From Takifugu bimaculatus (taxonomy: Eukaryota > Chordata > Actinopteri > Tetraodontiformes > Tetraodontidae), in assembly GCA_004026145.2 (NCBI GenBank), contig CP034991.1:5189794-5253793 (forward strand): 64,000 bases of DNA, in the 5' to 3' direction. Numbering within the stretch: position 1 is the first letter of the stretch; each line of letters starts with the position of its first letter. Shown here piece by piece: positions 1-9,651 of this stretch. The notes under the pieces were generated by a model. That model worked only from the letters and a program-made list of their open reading frames with translations, searched no databases and was not told the DNA's origin. Position numbers and translations under genes: made by a program.

Positions 1-37
1 TGCTCTCGGAGGTTGTGTGGTGTGATTGCTCTGTGAC

Positions 38-54
38 TTCAGTAGGGGGCGCGG
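38..54 (+). promoter_or_regulatory. CTCF-like motif, unit 1
   Basis: TTCAGTAGGGGGCGCGG matches the CTCF core CCASYAGRKGGCRS at 13 of 14 positions as I recall it. It recurs at the same place in every unit. Binding is inferred from the motif alone. Confidence 0.45.
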
Positions 55-735
55 TTAAGCAGCTCTTTCGGTTCCCCTGGCAACCGCAGCATTTTGGAGG
101 AGCTGACACCGGCTGTCTTCCTTTATTGCCTCTTCTCCATTGGTTTTGACATTGTTACTGTAGTGCCTGTTTTATCAATACTTTAACCACTGTTGTGCCC
201 AGAGTTGTTTCAATAACATGGTGTCTGCCAAACAAATACTCAAGAAATAGAAATGTTTGCATTAGTTTGGCTCATCCTGCTCATGTGTCGACTCTGCAGC
301 CCGGCTATGCATACATGCCAACACCCAATCCTATATGAACACTGACAAAGACTGCTCACAATAAGTCAGGCAAACTTGTTGATCCAGTAAAAGTTGATTG
401 ACTGCTAGATGAACTTTGTTGGTAACTGCTCCACCTAAGCACAGCTGCAGTCTTGGAAGGTTTTTGATGGTAATTTGATACGATGTATGCTAAAGGACGA
501 GGGCATTTGTATACATTTGGGGCTTTTCACTCTCTTAGGACCCAAAATGTAAATCCAGGGTTCCATTTGCTGCCTTCGGCTTCTTAACAGAAAGATCACA
601 ACATGTGAAAGTCAGTGGTGTACTGTTCTTTTATCACTGAACCCCCTCTAAGCTCGTGTCTTATCACCACCATGGTTTTACTTATTTCAAATTATAAATT
701 GTCTCTAGTTCTTGTATTTCATGTATTTCATGCAG

Positions 736-983
736 CCAATGAGTCAAAAATAAAAGAAGATCCACAGAACAAAAACCTTGTTGTGAATCAAAACCCAAAA
801 ATCAGTCAACTGGCTGCACCGCCTCCGGTCCCCAAGGTACCTGAACGCTCACTGGCCACTGTACCTCTCCAGGCTTCGGACTTCCAGCATCTTCAGATTA
901 AGACACGAGGCACCGGAGGCCGAGCAGACAACTTATCTTTGCAAAATGTGTCATTCAACAGTCAGGTGCCAGATGATAACTGA
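736..983 (+). CDS. Terminal exon of an unrecognised plus-strand gene, unit 1
   Basis: I do not recognise this gene. A pyrimidine-rich tract ending in CAG (to 735) looks like a splice acceptor. After it the frame is open for 81 full codons to TGA at 981-983, and AATAAA follows at 1176-1181. The encoded tail is hydrophilic, with a proline-rich stretch (LAAPPPVPKVPER) that could bind SH3-type domains and a C-terminus ending QVPDDN. All six units keep this frame, with substitutions but no stop or frameshift, which suggests coding sequence or very recent duplication. No upstream exons were identified in the window, so it may be a duplicated 3' fragment. It converges on the fucosyltransferase gene. 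Confidence 0.45.
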
Positions 984-1710
984 ATAAGAACATTCAATGA
1001 AAGAACACAGCAGGACGTACTAACACGGATCATAGCTGTGATGATTAAAGTTGCCGATTTTGGATGAATATATGAGGAGCAGCAGCAACAACAACAAACG
1101 GAATTTTAAAGCTGAAATTTTTGTCCGTTCTGACCCTAAAATGCACGAATAATTATTAAGAAAAATAATTAAAAAAATAAAAAATCAATCCATTTGTTTC
1201 TTCTATTTAACTCTTTAAATGACCTAGTTGCAAAGAAACACCTCAGTACAGAAAAAAATTATTGTGTGTTATTATTTAATTGTGTGTTAATCATTTGCAG
1301 TCAGGGTCAAACACATGCCACCACTTATACATCACCACATAACATATCCCACTTATAACTCAAATGACCAAAAATAATATACTTTATTTTCCTGCACAAA
1401 TGGAATTTAGTTTTCAAAATCAAAGTCAGCGATAATCAGGAATCAGTCACATTTACCTTTTTTGAACCCTTCCATTGGCACCCTGCCATCGAGATGAGAG
1501 ATGTGTAAAATGATTAACTCAACATCGAGTCCAAAAGCCAGTTTAGTCCAGCAACATAAAACTGATAAAATAAGGAACAGAGCTGTAAAACACTTCATTT
1601 AGTACACACCCTGCACGGCTGGAGTGAAGGGCAAAATATCCAACGCCCGTATGCAGCAAAATCATTATAGAACATTTGAATCTGTAACGCAAAGTAGCTG
1701 TTTAGTGGCA

Positions 1711-1984
1711 CCTAAACCTAAGAATCTACCCACCTAAACCTGAGAATCTACCCACCTAAACCTGAGAATCTACCCAGCTAAACCTGAGAATCTACACACC
1801 TAAACCTGAGAATCTACCCACCTAAACCTGAGAATCTACCCACCTAAACCTGAGAATCTACCCACCTAAATCTGAGAATCTACCCACCTAAACCTGAGAA
1901 TCTACACACCTAAACCTGAGAATCTACCCACCTAAACCTGAGAATCTACCCACCTAAACCTGAGAATCTACCCAGCTAAACCTG
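1711..1984. repeat. 22-bp minisatellite, unit 1
   Basis: About 12 copies of a 22-bp monomer containing CCTAAACCTGAGAATCTACC lie on the 3' side of the fucosyltransferase gene. Monomers differ at single positions (CCCACC, CCCAGC, CACACC). Confidence 0.95.
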
Positions 1985-2231
1985 TACTTCACTTGGTCAC
2001 TGATTACGGTGGGACTGGACTGTTCACGAACAGTCGGGAACATTTGCATCAAACCACAGAGCTAAATAGAAAAACAAACCCCCCCCCCAACAGGCTCAGG
2101 AAAGAGGAAAACGTTCCTATCAACAGTCCTGGGTCAGAGCCGGGCCTCATTATGAAGTGAGAGTGGGAAAGAGAATGTGGTGGTTTTTTTAATTTAGTAA
2201 AAACAAATTATTCTTCTTAAGTGCAGCTACA

Positions 2232-2234
<3 letters not shown>

Positions 2235-2263
<29 letters not shown>
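2235..2263. repeat. (GT)n abutting the fucosyltransferase stop codon
   Basis: On the minus strand a CA repeat begins about 8 bases after the stop codon, so it lies at the very start of the 3' UTR. The same arrangement is present in all six units, with small length differences. Confidence 0.9.
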
Positions 2264-2267
<4 letters not shown>

Positions 2268-2270
2268 TGT

Positions 2271-3353
2271 TTACGTCGCCACTAAAAACCACTTGTACAG
2301 GTCAGGGACGTATCTGAAGACCCTGCTCACGCTCAGGTGGTGGCAGGCCTGGCAGATGGGGTGCAGGAACCGGTACTTTTCGTCAGCAAACGGGGTCCCG
2401 ATGGTGTAAAACTTCCGCCAGTCGAAGTATCTCAGGTAGGCCTCCTCGTCCTGGTCGAGGCTCTGGAGGTGCGCGGCCAGGGCTGCGGAATCGGCAAAAT
2501 CGTTCACGTGAATGAAGGAAGAACCCGGGACAAAACTCTCGTAGTTTCTCCTCGGGGGGCCCAGGGCCACCGGGACGGTCCCGAGGGCCAGAGGCGTGGT
2601 GAACTTCTCGGTGATGTAATCTCTGTGAATGGAGCTCTCGAAGGACAGGTAGAACTTGCAGCTTTTGATGGTGGACAGGTAGTCCTCGCCCTCCATCTTG
2701 TCGATGAGGTCCACCGCGATGTGCTTGAGGAGGTCCATGTAGGCGTTGTAGGTCTGACTGAAGGTGTTGGTCATCTCTTTGCTGTCCACGATCCAGCAGA
2801 CCAAACGCCGCTTCGGCAGAGGCGTGAAGCCTTTTTCCGGGGTTTTCCTGGCAGAGACCTTCCACCGTACCTGGATGTCGGCGTCCTTCCTGTAAGTCAT
2901 GGTCAGATTGAAAAGCGCTTGTATGCCCGGGATCTGCTGGGAGACCAAGGGGGGGTCTGGGTTGAACCAGATCCACCTCTGAGTTCTGGTGCGGGAGGTG
3001 GGCAGGTTGGACAGGTCCTGGCTGATTGCTTTGTGATATATCAAAACCCCGTCCACTTCGGAGGCCAACAATTTATCATCCGACAGCTGGCAGTCGCCAA
3101 TCCCCAGGAGCGTCTTGCAATCCTGCAGATCGAACTTTTTGTTCTCGGGCCAGAACCAGACGAGCAACACGGGTTTTTTCCGGCGGGTCTTTGCCGACGC
3201 GTTCCCCGACTTCTCAGTCTCTGACCACTCGACCGGGGAAGGATGACATTTGGGTAAGGGGGACGACTTGAAGTACATTAATAACGGAACCGTGGACAGG
3301 ATGAGGATCACCAGCGTCAGATTTCGCAACACGCCCGTGCTGAGGACGGTCAT
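2271..3353 (-). CDS. fut9-like: Alpha-1,3-fucosyltransferase, FUT9-like, copy 1
   Basis: A GT10 enzyme predicted to move fucose from GDP-fucose to N-acetylglucosamine of lactosamine-type glycans in the Golgi. It is 360 residues from the proposed start; human FUT9 is 359 as I recall. It has a short cytosolic tail, a membrane segment at about 11-28, a stem with sequon NAS at 51, and a GT10 domain. WIWFN at 127-131 and the block FYLSFESS, DYITEK, GTVPVALGP at 234-266 identify the family; a C-terminal CxxC lies at 334-337. The frame also opens 16 codons upstream (to 3401). I prefer this Met because TTTCTAG, a splice acceptor, lies 8 bases before it and the following MTVLSTGVLR resembles the FUT9 N-terminus. 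The upstream alternative ATG has a weak context and overlaps an out-of-frame ATG. The protein is identical to copy 2. Active-site substitutions are described in the findings. Confidence 0.9.
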   Translation of the reverse strand: MTVLSTGVLRNLTLVILILSTVPLLMYFKSSPLPKCHPSPVEWSETEKSGNASAKTRRKKPVLLVWFWPENKKFDLQDCKTLLGIGDCQLSDDKLLASEVDGVLIYHKAISQDLSNLPTSRTRTQRWIWFNPDPPLVSQQIPGIQALFNLTMTYRKDADIQVRWKVSARKTPEKGFTPLPKRRLVCWIVDSKEMTNTFSQTYNAYMDLLKHIAVDLIDKMEGEDYLSTIKSCKFYLSFESSIHRDYITEKFTTPLALGTVPVALGPPRRNYESFVPGSSFIHVNDFADSAALAAHLQSLDQDEEAYLRYFDWRKFYTIGTPFADEKYRFLHPICQACHHLSVSRVFRYVPDLYKWFLVAT

Positions 3354-3482
3354 GATGGACCCTAGAAACAGGAATAGTCGCTTTAGCCACCGGAAACACA
3401 TCCATGCTGCGGGTTCGAGCCGCCTCCCAAAGCCATTTTAATAAAACTAAGCGTTAAACTTCGACAGGATAAAGAACTTTAC

Positions 3483-3600
3483 CTCCGTTTTGGGGCCGCC
3501 AGCCTCTCCCTCACCTGTCCTTCGATGCGCGCTGCCGTAACTCCTGAGCGAAGCCCCGCCCCTTTGTGGCTCGAGCAGCCCAGCCACATGACGTCACTCG
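3483..3600 (-). promoter_or_regulatory. Promoter-like region and 5' noncoding exon of copy 1
   Basis: On the minus strand a palindromic CRE (TGACGTCA, 3589-3596) and a GC box (GCCCCGCCCC, 3553-3562) lie upstream of a GC-rich stretch. That stretch ends in a strong splice donor, CGGAG|GTAAAG, at 3483/3482. Splicing from there to the acceptor at 3362 removes 121 bases and leaves 8 noncoding bases before the proposed ATG. A second possible donor (GGACAG|GTGAGG) lies about 35 bases further upstream. Transcription start is inferred. Confidence 0.5.
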
Positions 3601-3750
3601 AAGAAAAGTCGCTGTTCGCACAGACTGTTACAATAGTGCACGTTAGATACTTTATTCTCAGACTAGAAAACAGAATTGCGTTGTGAGGAGTCAGTGCAGT
3701 CAGTACACAACAGTATCCTGTCATTGCATTTCAGACAGGTGCAACATGAC
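3558..3750. repeat. CRE-containing block, fucosyltransferase-side copy
   Basis: This stretch is clearly related, with scattered differences, to 9174-9400 in the same unit. The shared part runs from GCCCCTTTGTGG through the CRE to the region around the ACATGAC at 3744-3750. An internal duplication therefore predates amplification of the array. Confidence 0.85.
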
Positions 3751-4366
3751 CTGCGTGACATACTGTCAAACAGGTTTTCCGGGTTTGTGTTTGGTGAAGC
3801 AAGTTAATCAACACCAGACAGCCATCTTACCTTTTTCTGAATATGCCCTGAGGCGGCACCATTTACACTTACTAAATAATGGGTGCCGCAGGGCTGTGAG
3901 GTTTATAAACGTGGCGTCTGTCAGACGACATATGCGAGTGAGTGCGGCAGCTGCAATTATGGCATTACATGAAGACGATATGTGACCATACGAGCACGTT
4001 TGAATTATAATTCAAATAACAGGAACGATTATACAAAGACTGACTGGGACATCAAGAGAGTTGTCTGTAACGGATTGTGGCGATTACTTGGGGTGTTTGT
4101 TTCACACAGGTCATAAAGGGGTGTGTCGTACCTGCTGACGTGTTTGGGCTCCAGCTTCAGCCTTCGTCAGGGTCCAGCCGTGTCCCTCCTCCCACCCCTC
4201 ACTCCGTCCTTGGAATGAACATCCCCCCGACCCCGTTGATGGTCCCGCTTCCTCCGCTCGGTAGACTCCTCGCTCCATCTTCTAGATCTGTTAGTTTCAC
4301 TTGTGATGACTTTCCCTCCGTCCCCGTCTGTGATGTGGTCGCTCCTTCCACATGGATCTGTTATAG

Positions 4367-4473
4367 CTGCAAACAATAGCTGCAATAATGCAATGATAGC
4401 TGCAATAATGCAATGATAGCTGCAATAATGCAATGATAGCTGTAATAATGCAATTATAGCTGTAATAATGCAG
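4367..4473. repeat. 20-bp minisatellite, unit 1
   Basis: About five copies of AATAATGCAATGATAGCTGC and variants. Copy number differs between units (about 3 in unit 2, about 12 in unit 3). Confidence 0.9.
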
Positions 4474-5468
4474 GTTTCACCTGCACGATACAGGCCAACA
4501 CTCTTGAGGCATCAGGTAGAGGATCACTAGAAATAGAAAAGTCTGGACAAACCCAGGAACCCCTCTCACCACCACAGACAGCACGGACAACACACAATTC
4601 ACCCACGAACAAGAACCAACCGCATCAAAGCATTCCTGGACATGAACCTTCACCACAGAGAAGAAAGTAGCATCCAGATCACAAACCCACTCAAAGAGGA
4701 GTACCCCCTCTGGACCTCAGCACACCGACTTCCAGTGGTCAGAACTCTTTAGAACCGGACCAGCACCATAACCAACAATGAGGACAGACAGGAGAAGCAA
4801 AACCAAGTACAACACTCTCCCACGATCTGCCAATAGCGCAGTGTAAAGGGTGGCAAGAACAAGCCAAGCAGGAAGAAGAAAGAGGAAAAGAAACAAAAAT
4901 AGGGGGGGGGGGGTAACTGGACTGATGCAATGCAGGTTGAGAAAAATACCAACACAGTAGCAGAACCACACACACAACTCTGAAAACGCCCAAAGGCCCG
5001 TTAACACCGGTCCGGTAAGGCAGCCTCATTTACAAATGCCCGCGCCACTAAAAGGACCTACAATGGAGAAACTGGAAGACCACAGGCACAAACCTTTTGA
5101 AAGCTCCCCTCAGCCATCTTTAGACGCTTGAAACACTGAGTCCGCAGAGACGGAGATCTTTGTAAGAAATATTTGAAATAAAGCAGAAGGTATTTGATCT
5201 CCTCACAGGTCCAGCAATGAGTGTTGACACCAAGCAAACCCATTGCTTTATAAAATAAGCCAGGGATTAAAAGGCACTAAATCTTGTTTTGACTAATACT
5301 GTGATACACCCACACTAAGGTGGGATGTACAAACGCTTCAGGGCTGCACTTCATGGCCTCAAAGCATGTGGAGAAGCAAGACGATCCACATATGTGGCTG
5401 AGGTCAAGAAGACTCTTTAAGGGCTGTTGGCAGCTCCAAGCTGAGATGATCAAAGGATGTGTTGTTTC

Positions 5469-5542
<74 letters not shown>
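5469..5542. repeat. (TCAA)n microsatellite, unit 1
   Basis: An uninterrupted tetranucleotide repeat of about 18 copies. Confidence 0.97.
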
Positions 5543-5839
5543 CTTGTTACTTATTTAGCTTAATCATCTCAGAGGCTTTACTTTCTTACTTTTACTTGAG
5601 TAGAAAAGTTGAATCAGTACATCAGTATTTTTTTTGGCATCCACACATTTACTGAAGGACAGAATGTGACGCCAGTGCTGCTGTGTTGCATCAAATGAGC
5701 GCGTTCCACTCAGGTGTCTCCATCACAGGGCAACATCTGGGCACATCTGCCAGCGTGCACAGCTGCTGGTGCCACAGAAAATAAAGGAGAGAAAATGAGA
5801 GAGAAAAGGGAAAAGCTGATGCCGTACATGGTCTCACAA

Positions 5840-5840
<1 letters not shown>

Positions 5841-5922
<82 letters not shown>
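5841..5922. repeat. (CA)n microsatellite, unit 1
   Basis: About 41 dinucleotide copies. A shorter CA tract lies near 6092. Confidence 0.97.
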
Positions 5923-5926
<4 letters not shown>

Positions 5927-7038
5927 CAACCACATTGGGACTCTTAGAATGGGCAGTTTTGAATAGAATCTCCTTTTAATGAAGTACTTGGCATATTTTA
6001 CAATAAAGGAATCCCACCTCAGGCCAAAAGGGATACAAATGTAAGTTTAAAAAGTAGACTAACTCCTGCGCTGTGGTCATTCGGTATTATCACACACACA
6101 CACACACGGAAAACTCAACTCATAACTGGGTCGTGCTACACTGGATACAAATTAGCAAGTTTTTTTTGCGGCGCTGAGGGAGAAGAAAAGACCAAGCAAG
6201 CGTTCTGGTGTGTTAGACGACGGGGGGATGACACCACTGCCTTTCCTTTGTGTGAATAAAAAAACTGAATTAAGTTGAACTCCAAGAATAAAAGAGAGCA
6301 GACTGACTGACATACATCAGTATAGTTTAAAGCACATTCGACCTTGTAACAGTCAGTTCCAAATGTCCACACCACTAAGCCAGTTATGTTGTCAGTGCAG
6401 TTTTATTTTCCTCGCTGAACAACTCCAGCATGGTGACACCCTCTGCTCGATGCCTGGCTCCCCGTTTCCACGTAGTCACACCATGCTGCACAATTTACAT
6501 CTGCTTAACACATAAGTACAATAGTGTGTAGGTGTGGGCGGCACGCTGGCTGTCAAAGATCCCAGGTCTTCTTCTTGTCAACTCTGGATTGGAGAGAAGA
6601 TAGGAGAGAGGTGGGCAAGGATCAGCAAAGGTCAACTGCGGCTCTTTTTTCTCTGTTTTCTCATTTTGTTCCCCACACACAGATTTCTATTTGTTCTGAT
6701 TTCAGTTTGGCACACAGATCCTGGGTGCATACCTCTTTGATATACGCCCAGATTAAGCAAACCAGTGCGACAGGTTAGACAGCTTCTTCTGTGGGAAACA
6801 TCCAGGTGTCTGGTTTGTACAAATAATTACATTTGAAATTAAATTTGTGCTGAACTTTGTGCTTTAAATTGGAGCGACAGATTTGGAAGGCAGCTCCATC
6901 TACACCTGCTTCTCAAACAAGCTTTAATGCTGCTCTGATGTGACACCTTTCACTCTGTTATAAAATAAAATGACAGCGGTTTGTTGTCATAGCATACATG
7001 TTTCATTCTGTCTTTATAGCAAACACAGACTGACTGAC

Positions 7039-9089
7039 CGGATGATGCTGGCTGGAATGTTGACATACTCCATCGGAATGATCCGTCCCAGCTCCTGGAG
7101 GCGGTTCACATATTTGATCCTACTGCTGAACTTTGTGCTGAAGAAAAACACAAAAGCGTCACGTCACGTATGTAAAATGTGCCGTCACAAAGTTGCTACA
7201 AACTCAGGTGAACTGTCAGGTGAGCTGCTCCAACATTACCGACGTACATTTCAGAGTATGGGTGGAAGATTTCCTCTAAATGTTTCATTTCAGTTTTAAT
7301 AAATCCATTTTTTTGAATCACCAAAATTGCTTTTCTTTTAACATTCTGAAATTCAAAATCTTGATCTTTATTTTCTTGTGAAATGTTTCCATATTTTGGT
7401 AATGATGCCACTCTGAGGAAGCAGACGTGGAGTTTACTAGATCAACGGATTTACGAGGAAGTAACCTTATAAGTTATAAGCAGTCACGTGCGGTGAGGTT
7501 CATGGCTGGTGAGGCACTGACTCCTCAAGAGTCAGATTTATGATTGTAAGAACTGAAAAAAGCATCTTATTTTTCCAACAGCATACAACTACTGATAATG
7601 CTTCATATCCCATCAGCATTCCTCTTTCAATTACACTCACAAACCAACACAAACATATAGACAGGAACATAGTTGTCCTATAAAGAACTTTCTTTTATAG
7701 CTATGGATAGAGCACCCACCTTGTGTTTTAAGAAATTCATATAAACTGTAAACAAATTAAAGTGCAGAAATGTTTGCAGCACGAATTGAATTTTTGTTAT
7801 TTTTCAAACTTTAAATTCTGGTGCTTCAATAAATTTTAATAAAGTTTGCCTATTAAAATGAGCCAGCGCTGCAGCAAGAAAGCGCCTGCCAACCTGCGTA
7901 CGCCCCCTTGAGGTGAGCCAGAGTACTGCCTGCCTCACCTGCTGACTTTTCTCTGCACTTTATTGTGCGATCAGCAGGAAAAGTTCTCTCACACATGCAT
8001 AAAAGACATTACATAGACTGCAGAAAGTCATGGTGTATAACGACTATTTCTGTAAAGTTCATATTAGCGATATGCTGAGGAACAAAAACTGGCACACCTC
8101 ATGCAACCCAGTTTGTATTGGATCATGCAGTCAGACGTGAGGCACAATTCGCCCCTGCCTCACCCGCGGTTTCTGCCCTGGATTTGATCGGAAAAACTCA
8201 AATTCAGCAATTTTTACTCAATAAAATGGCAGAAATGTGTAGTCATACTCCAAATGCATTTTTAACACATATCAGTGGAAAATATGAATATTTATTTGTG
8301 TACACTTGTTCTTTCTTTGGTCAGCATGACCGCACGTCAGTGGTTATAAGGAACGTTAAAAGTTAAAAAAGCGGGCTGGAACCTAATAAAGGGCCTTGTG
8401 ATCCCCAGCAAAGTCCGTATAAACCAGGAAGGATGGACAATGATGAACATTTTAAGGTGTTTCTTCAGCCTGCGGGAAAAGAGGAGAATCAAAGAAGAAT
8501 TAAAACAAACATAAAACACACAATCGTCCCAGAAAAACATAAATGTTGTTTACGTTCAGAGCCTGACTGCTGCAAACAGGAATGCAGAAGAACAGGCCTT
8601 GATGGCAGCATGTGTGAATATTCCCTTCGATCAATCATCTGATAGCACTTTTTCATCCATGAAAATCCTGGTAGTCTCCTGCGTGGTGTGGCGCCATTCA
8701 GGTACACAATCATATAATCTTCTGCCACCATTAACTCCAAGGTGTTTATGACGTACCTGCATAAACCAGGGTAACTCACACTCTCTCTGCTCACAATTTG
8801 AAAACAGCCGTTTGTGTCACTGTAACATAATTCCATGCCCCCGTTGAGCTCAAATCTGTCTACTATTGAGCTTCACTCTTGGACACTTTTGGTGTCTGAC
8901 ATAAAAGAAACAAAAAGAAAAACACAACTGGCAAAAACAGACCAAATGAACGTTGTTGGAGGATACTGCTCCATGTGGCGTCTACTTACAGAAAAAGGTT
9001 TTCCATGACATAACTGTAATTGTCACAGTTGCTGTCTGGCAGGAAGCATGCTGAAAACACAATGATGGCGTTTCGCTCGGCCTAAAAGC
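7039..9089 (-). pseudogene. BNIP2/caytaxin-like BCH-domain gene fragment, unit 1
   Basis: Four consecutive exons of a BCH (CRAL-TRIO-like) domain gene, read on the minus strand. Exon A 8990-9089 encodes GF-stop-AERNAIIVFSACFLPDS. Exon B 8625-8756 encodes YVINTLELMVAEDYMIVYLN onward to MIDRR. Exon C 8383-8469 includes MFIIVHPSWFIRTLLG. Exon D 7039-7137 includes TKFSSRIKYVNRLQELGRII and IPMEYVNIPASII. BCH proteins such as BNIP2 and caytaxin (ATCAY) are cytosolic adaptors; by eye this is nearest caytaxin. All acceptors look intact. Exon A has TAG where other copies have a Tyr codon, and the exon B donor is GG instead of GT. Exon D is intact only in this unit. The 5' half of the gene is absent. 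A minus-strand AATAAA at 6412-6417 may be its poly(A) signal. Confidence 0.8.
7480..8200. mobile_element. Possible DNA-transposon or other interspersed repeat remnant
   Basis: This stretch lies in the intron between BCH exons C and D. It contains CACGTGCGGTGAGGTTCATG near its left end and GAGGTGAGCCAGAG and CTGCCTCACC motifs further in, wording I associate with dispersed vertebrate repeats. I could not define termini or a family. In units 2, 4 and 5 the LINE is inserted within it. Confidence 0.3.
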
Positions 9090-9145
9090 CTGTAAACGAG
9101 AGAGAAAACACTGAAAACGCACCACATAAACCCAGACGGACCCTT

Positions 9146-9163
9146 GGGGGGGGGGGGGGGGGG
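9146..9163 (+). repeat. Poly-G tract, unit 1 (18 G)
   Basis: A homopolymer between BCH exon A and the second CRE block. In this unit it replaces flanking sequence, including the second CTCF-like motif, that other units keep. Confidence 0.95.
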
Positions 9164-9173
9164 CACCATTTTA

Positions 9174-9400
9174 GCCCCTTTGTGGCTAGAGCAGCCCAGC
9201 CACATGACGTCACTCGAAGAAAAGTTGCTGTTCGCTCAGACTGTTACAATAGTGCACGTTAGATACTTTATTCTCAGACTAGAAAACAGAATTGGGTTGT
9301 GAGTCAGTAGCGCGCGCGCGCGTGTGTGTTTTTAAAAAAGGACATAATGAGCAACACAACAGTATCCTGTAATTACAGGTGCAGACAGGTGCGACATGAC
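9174..9400 (-). promoter_or_regulatory. Second CRE-containing promoter-like block, unit 1
   Basis: A related copy of the fucosyltransferase promoter block (3558-3750) with the CRE at 9205-9212. It lies about 85 bases upstream, on the minus strand, of BCH exon A. It lacks the GC box and the donor-bearing 5' exon of the first block. An alternating GC/GT tract lies at about 9309-9330. Confidence 0.4.
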
Positions 9401-9634
9401 AGAAATTTCTAAAAAGCCAAATTAAGTTCTTGCAACAACAATGCAGTCCCTCATATTTTTACATTTCTCTTTTGTTTTAAGTTGATTGACAAGACAATCC
9501 AATTCACTTTTTTTAAACACGTTTCCAAAAACATAAAAGTTTACCAAAGTGCTCCACAGGGATTAACATATAAACCCAAGGATTTAAGATCCGGTGTTGC
9601 TCTCGGAGGTTGTGTGGTGTGATTGCTCTGTGAC

Positions 9635-9651
9635 TTCAGTAGGGGGCGCGG
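9635..9651 (+). promoter_or_regulatory. CTCF-like motif, unit 2
   Basis: Same 17 bases as in unit 1. Confidence 0.45.

Larger units (their letters stand above)
1..9597. repeat. Tandem array unit 1 (9.6 kb)
   Basis: The first bases recur at 9598 and at each later unit start. This is the only complete unit with neither the LINE nor the Tc1 element. Non-genic stretches: 55-735 has no recognised gene and includes the empty Tc1 site near 511. 984-1710 is AT-rich, with AATAAA on plus at 1176-1181 and on minus at 1383-1388, fitting convergent transcript ends. 3751-5840 is spacer with an 18-bp perfect palindrome at 3999-4016, a 20-bp minisatellite, poly-G and (TCAA)n. 5923-7038 is probably the 3' part of the BCH gene fragment, with minus-strand AATAAA at 6412-6417. 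Compared with units 2, 4 and 5 it lacks about 93 bp near 6819. Confidence 0.95.

Noticed and set aside
1711..1984. Regular 22-bp repeats considered as a CRISPR array
   Set aside because: The repeats are directly adjacent with no unique spacers, and the context is a vertebrate genome.
2337..3224. Long plus-strand open frame opposite the fucosyltransferase (295 codons)
   Set aside because: It mirrors the GC-rich third positions of the minus-strand gene, has no recognisable domain, and the true gene is clearly the opposite strand.
3214..3405. Out-of-frame upstream ATG (MDVFPVAK) in good context just before the long-ORF start
   Set aside because: If the 121-base intron is spliced out, this ATG is not in the mRNA, so an upstream-ORF control model is unnecessary.
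3683..3985. 100-residue plus-strand ORF in the spacer, and an opposing minus-strand open stretch ending in a GTAAG donor at 3831
   Set aside because: Neither has a recognisable domain. The minus stretch has no in-frame Met and could at most be a 5' noncoding exon.
4077..4379. Proline-rich plus-strand ORF and charged minus-strand ORF over the same bases
   Set aside because: Low-complexity composition, and the frame runs into the 20-bp minisatellite; no evidence of coding.
4717..5029. Minus-strand hydrophobic ORF resembling membrane segments
   Set aside because: It crosses a poly-G tract of variable length, so the frame differs between units; not a conserved product.
5691..5947. ORFs made of repeated Cys-Val or Thr-His
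   Set aside because: They are translations of the CA microsatellite.
6136..6375. 79-residue minus-strand ORF conserved in units 1, 2 and 4
   Set aside because: It lies downstream of the AATAAA that probably ends the BCH-gene transcript and has no known domain; conservation is explained by recent duplication.
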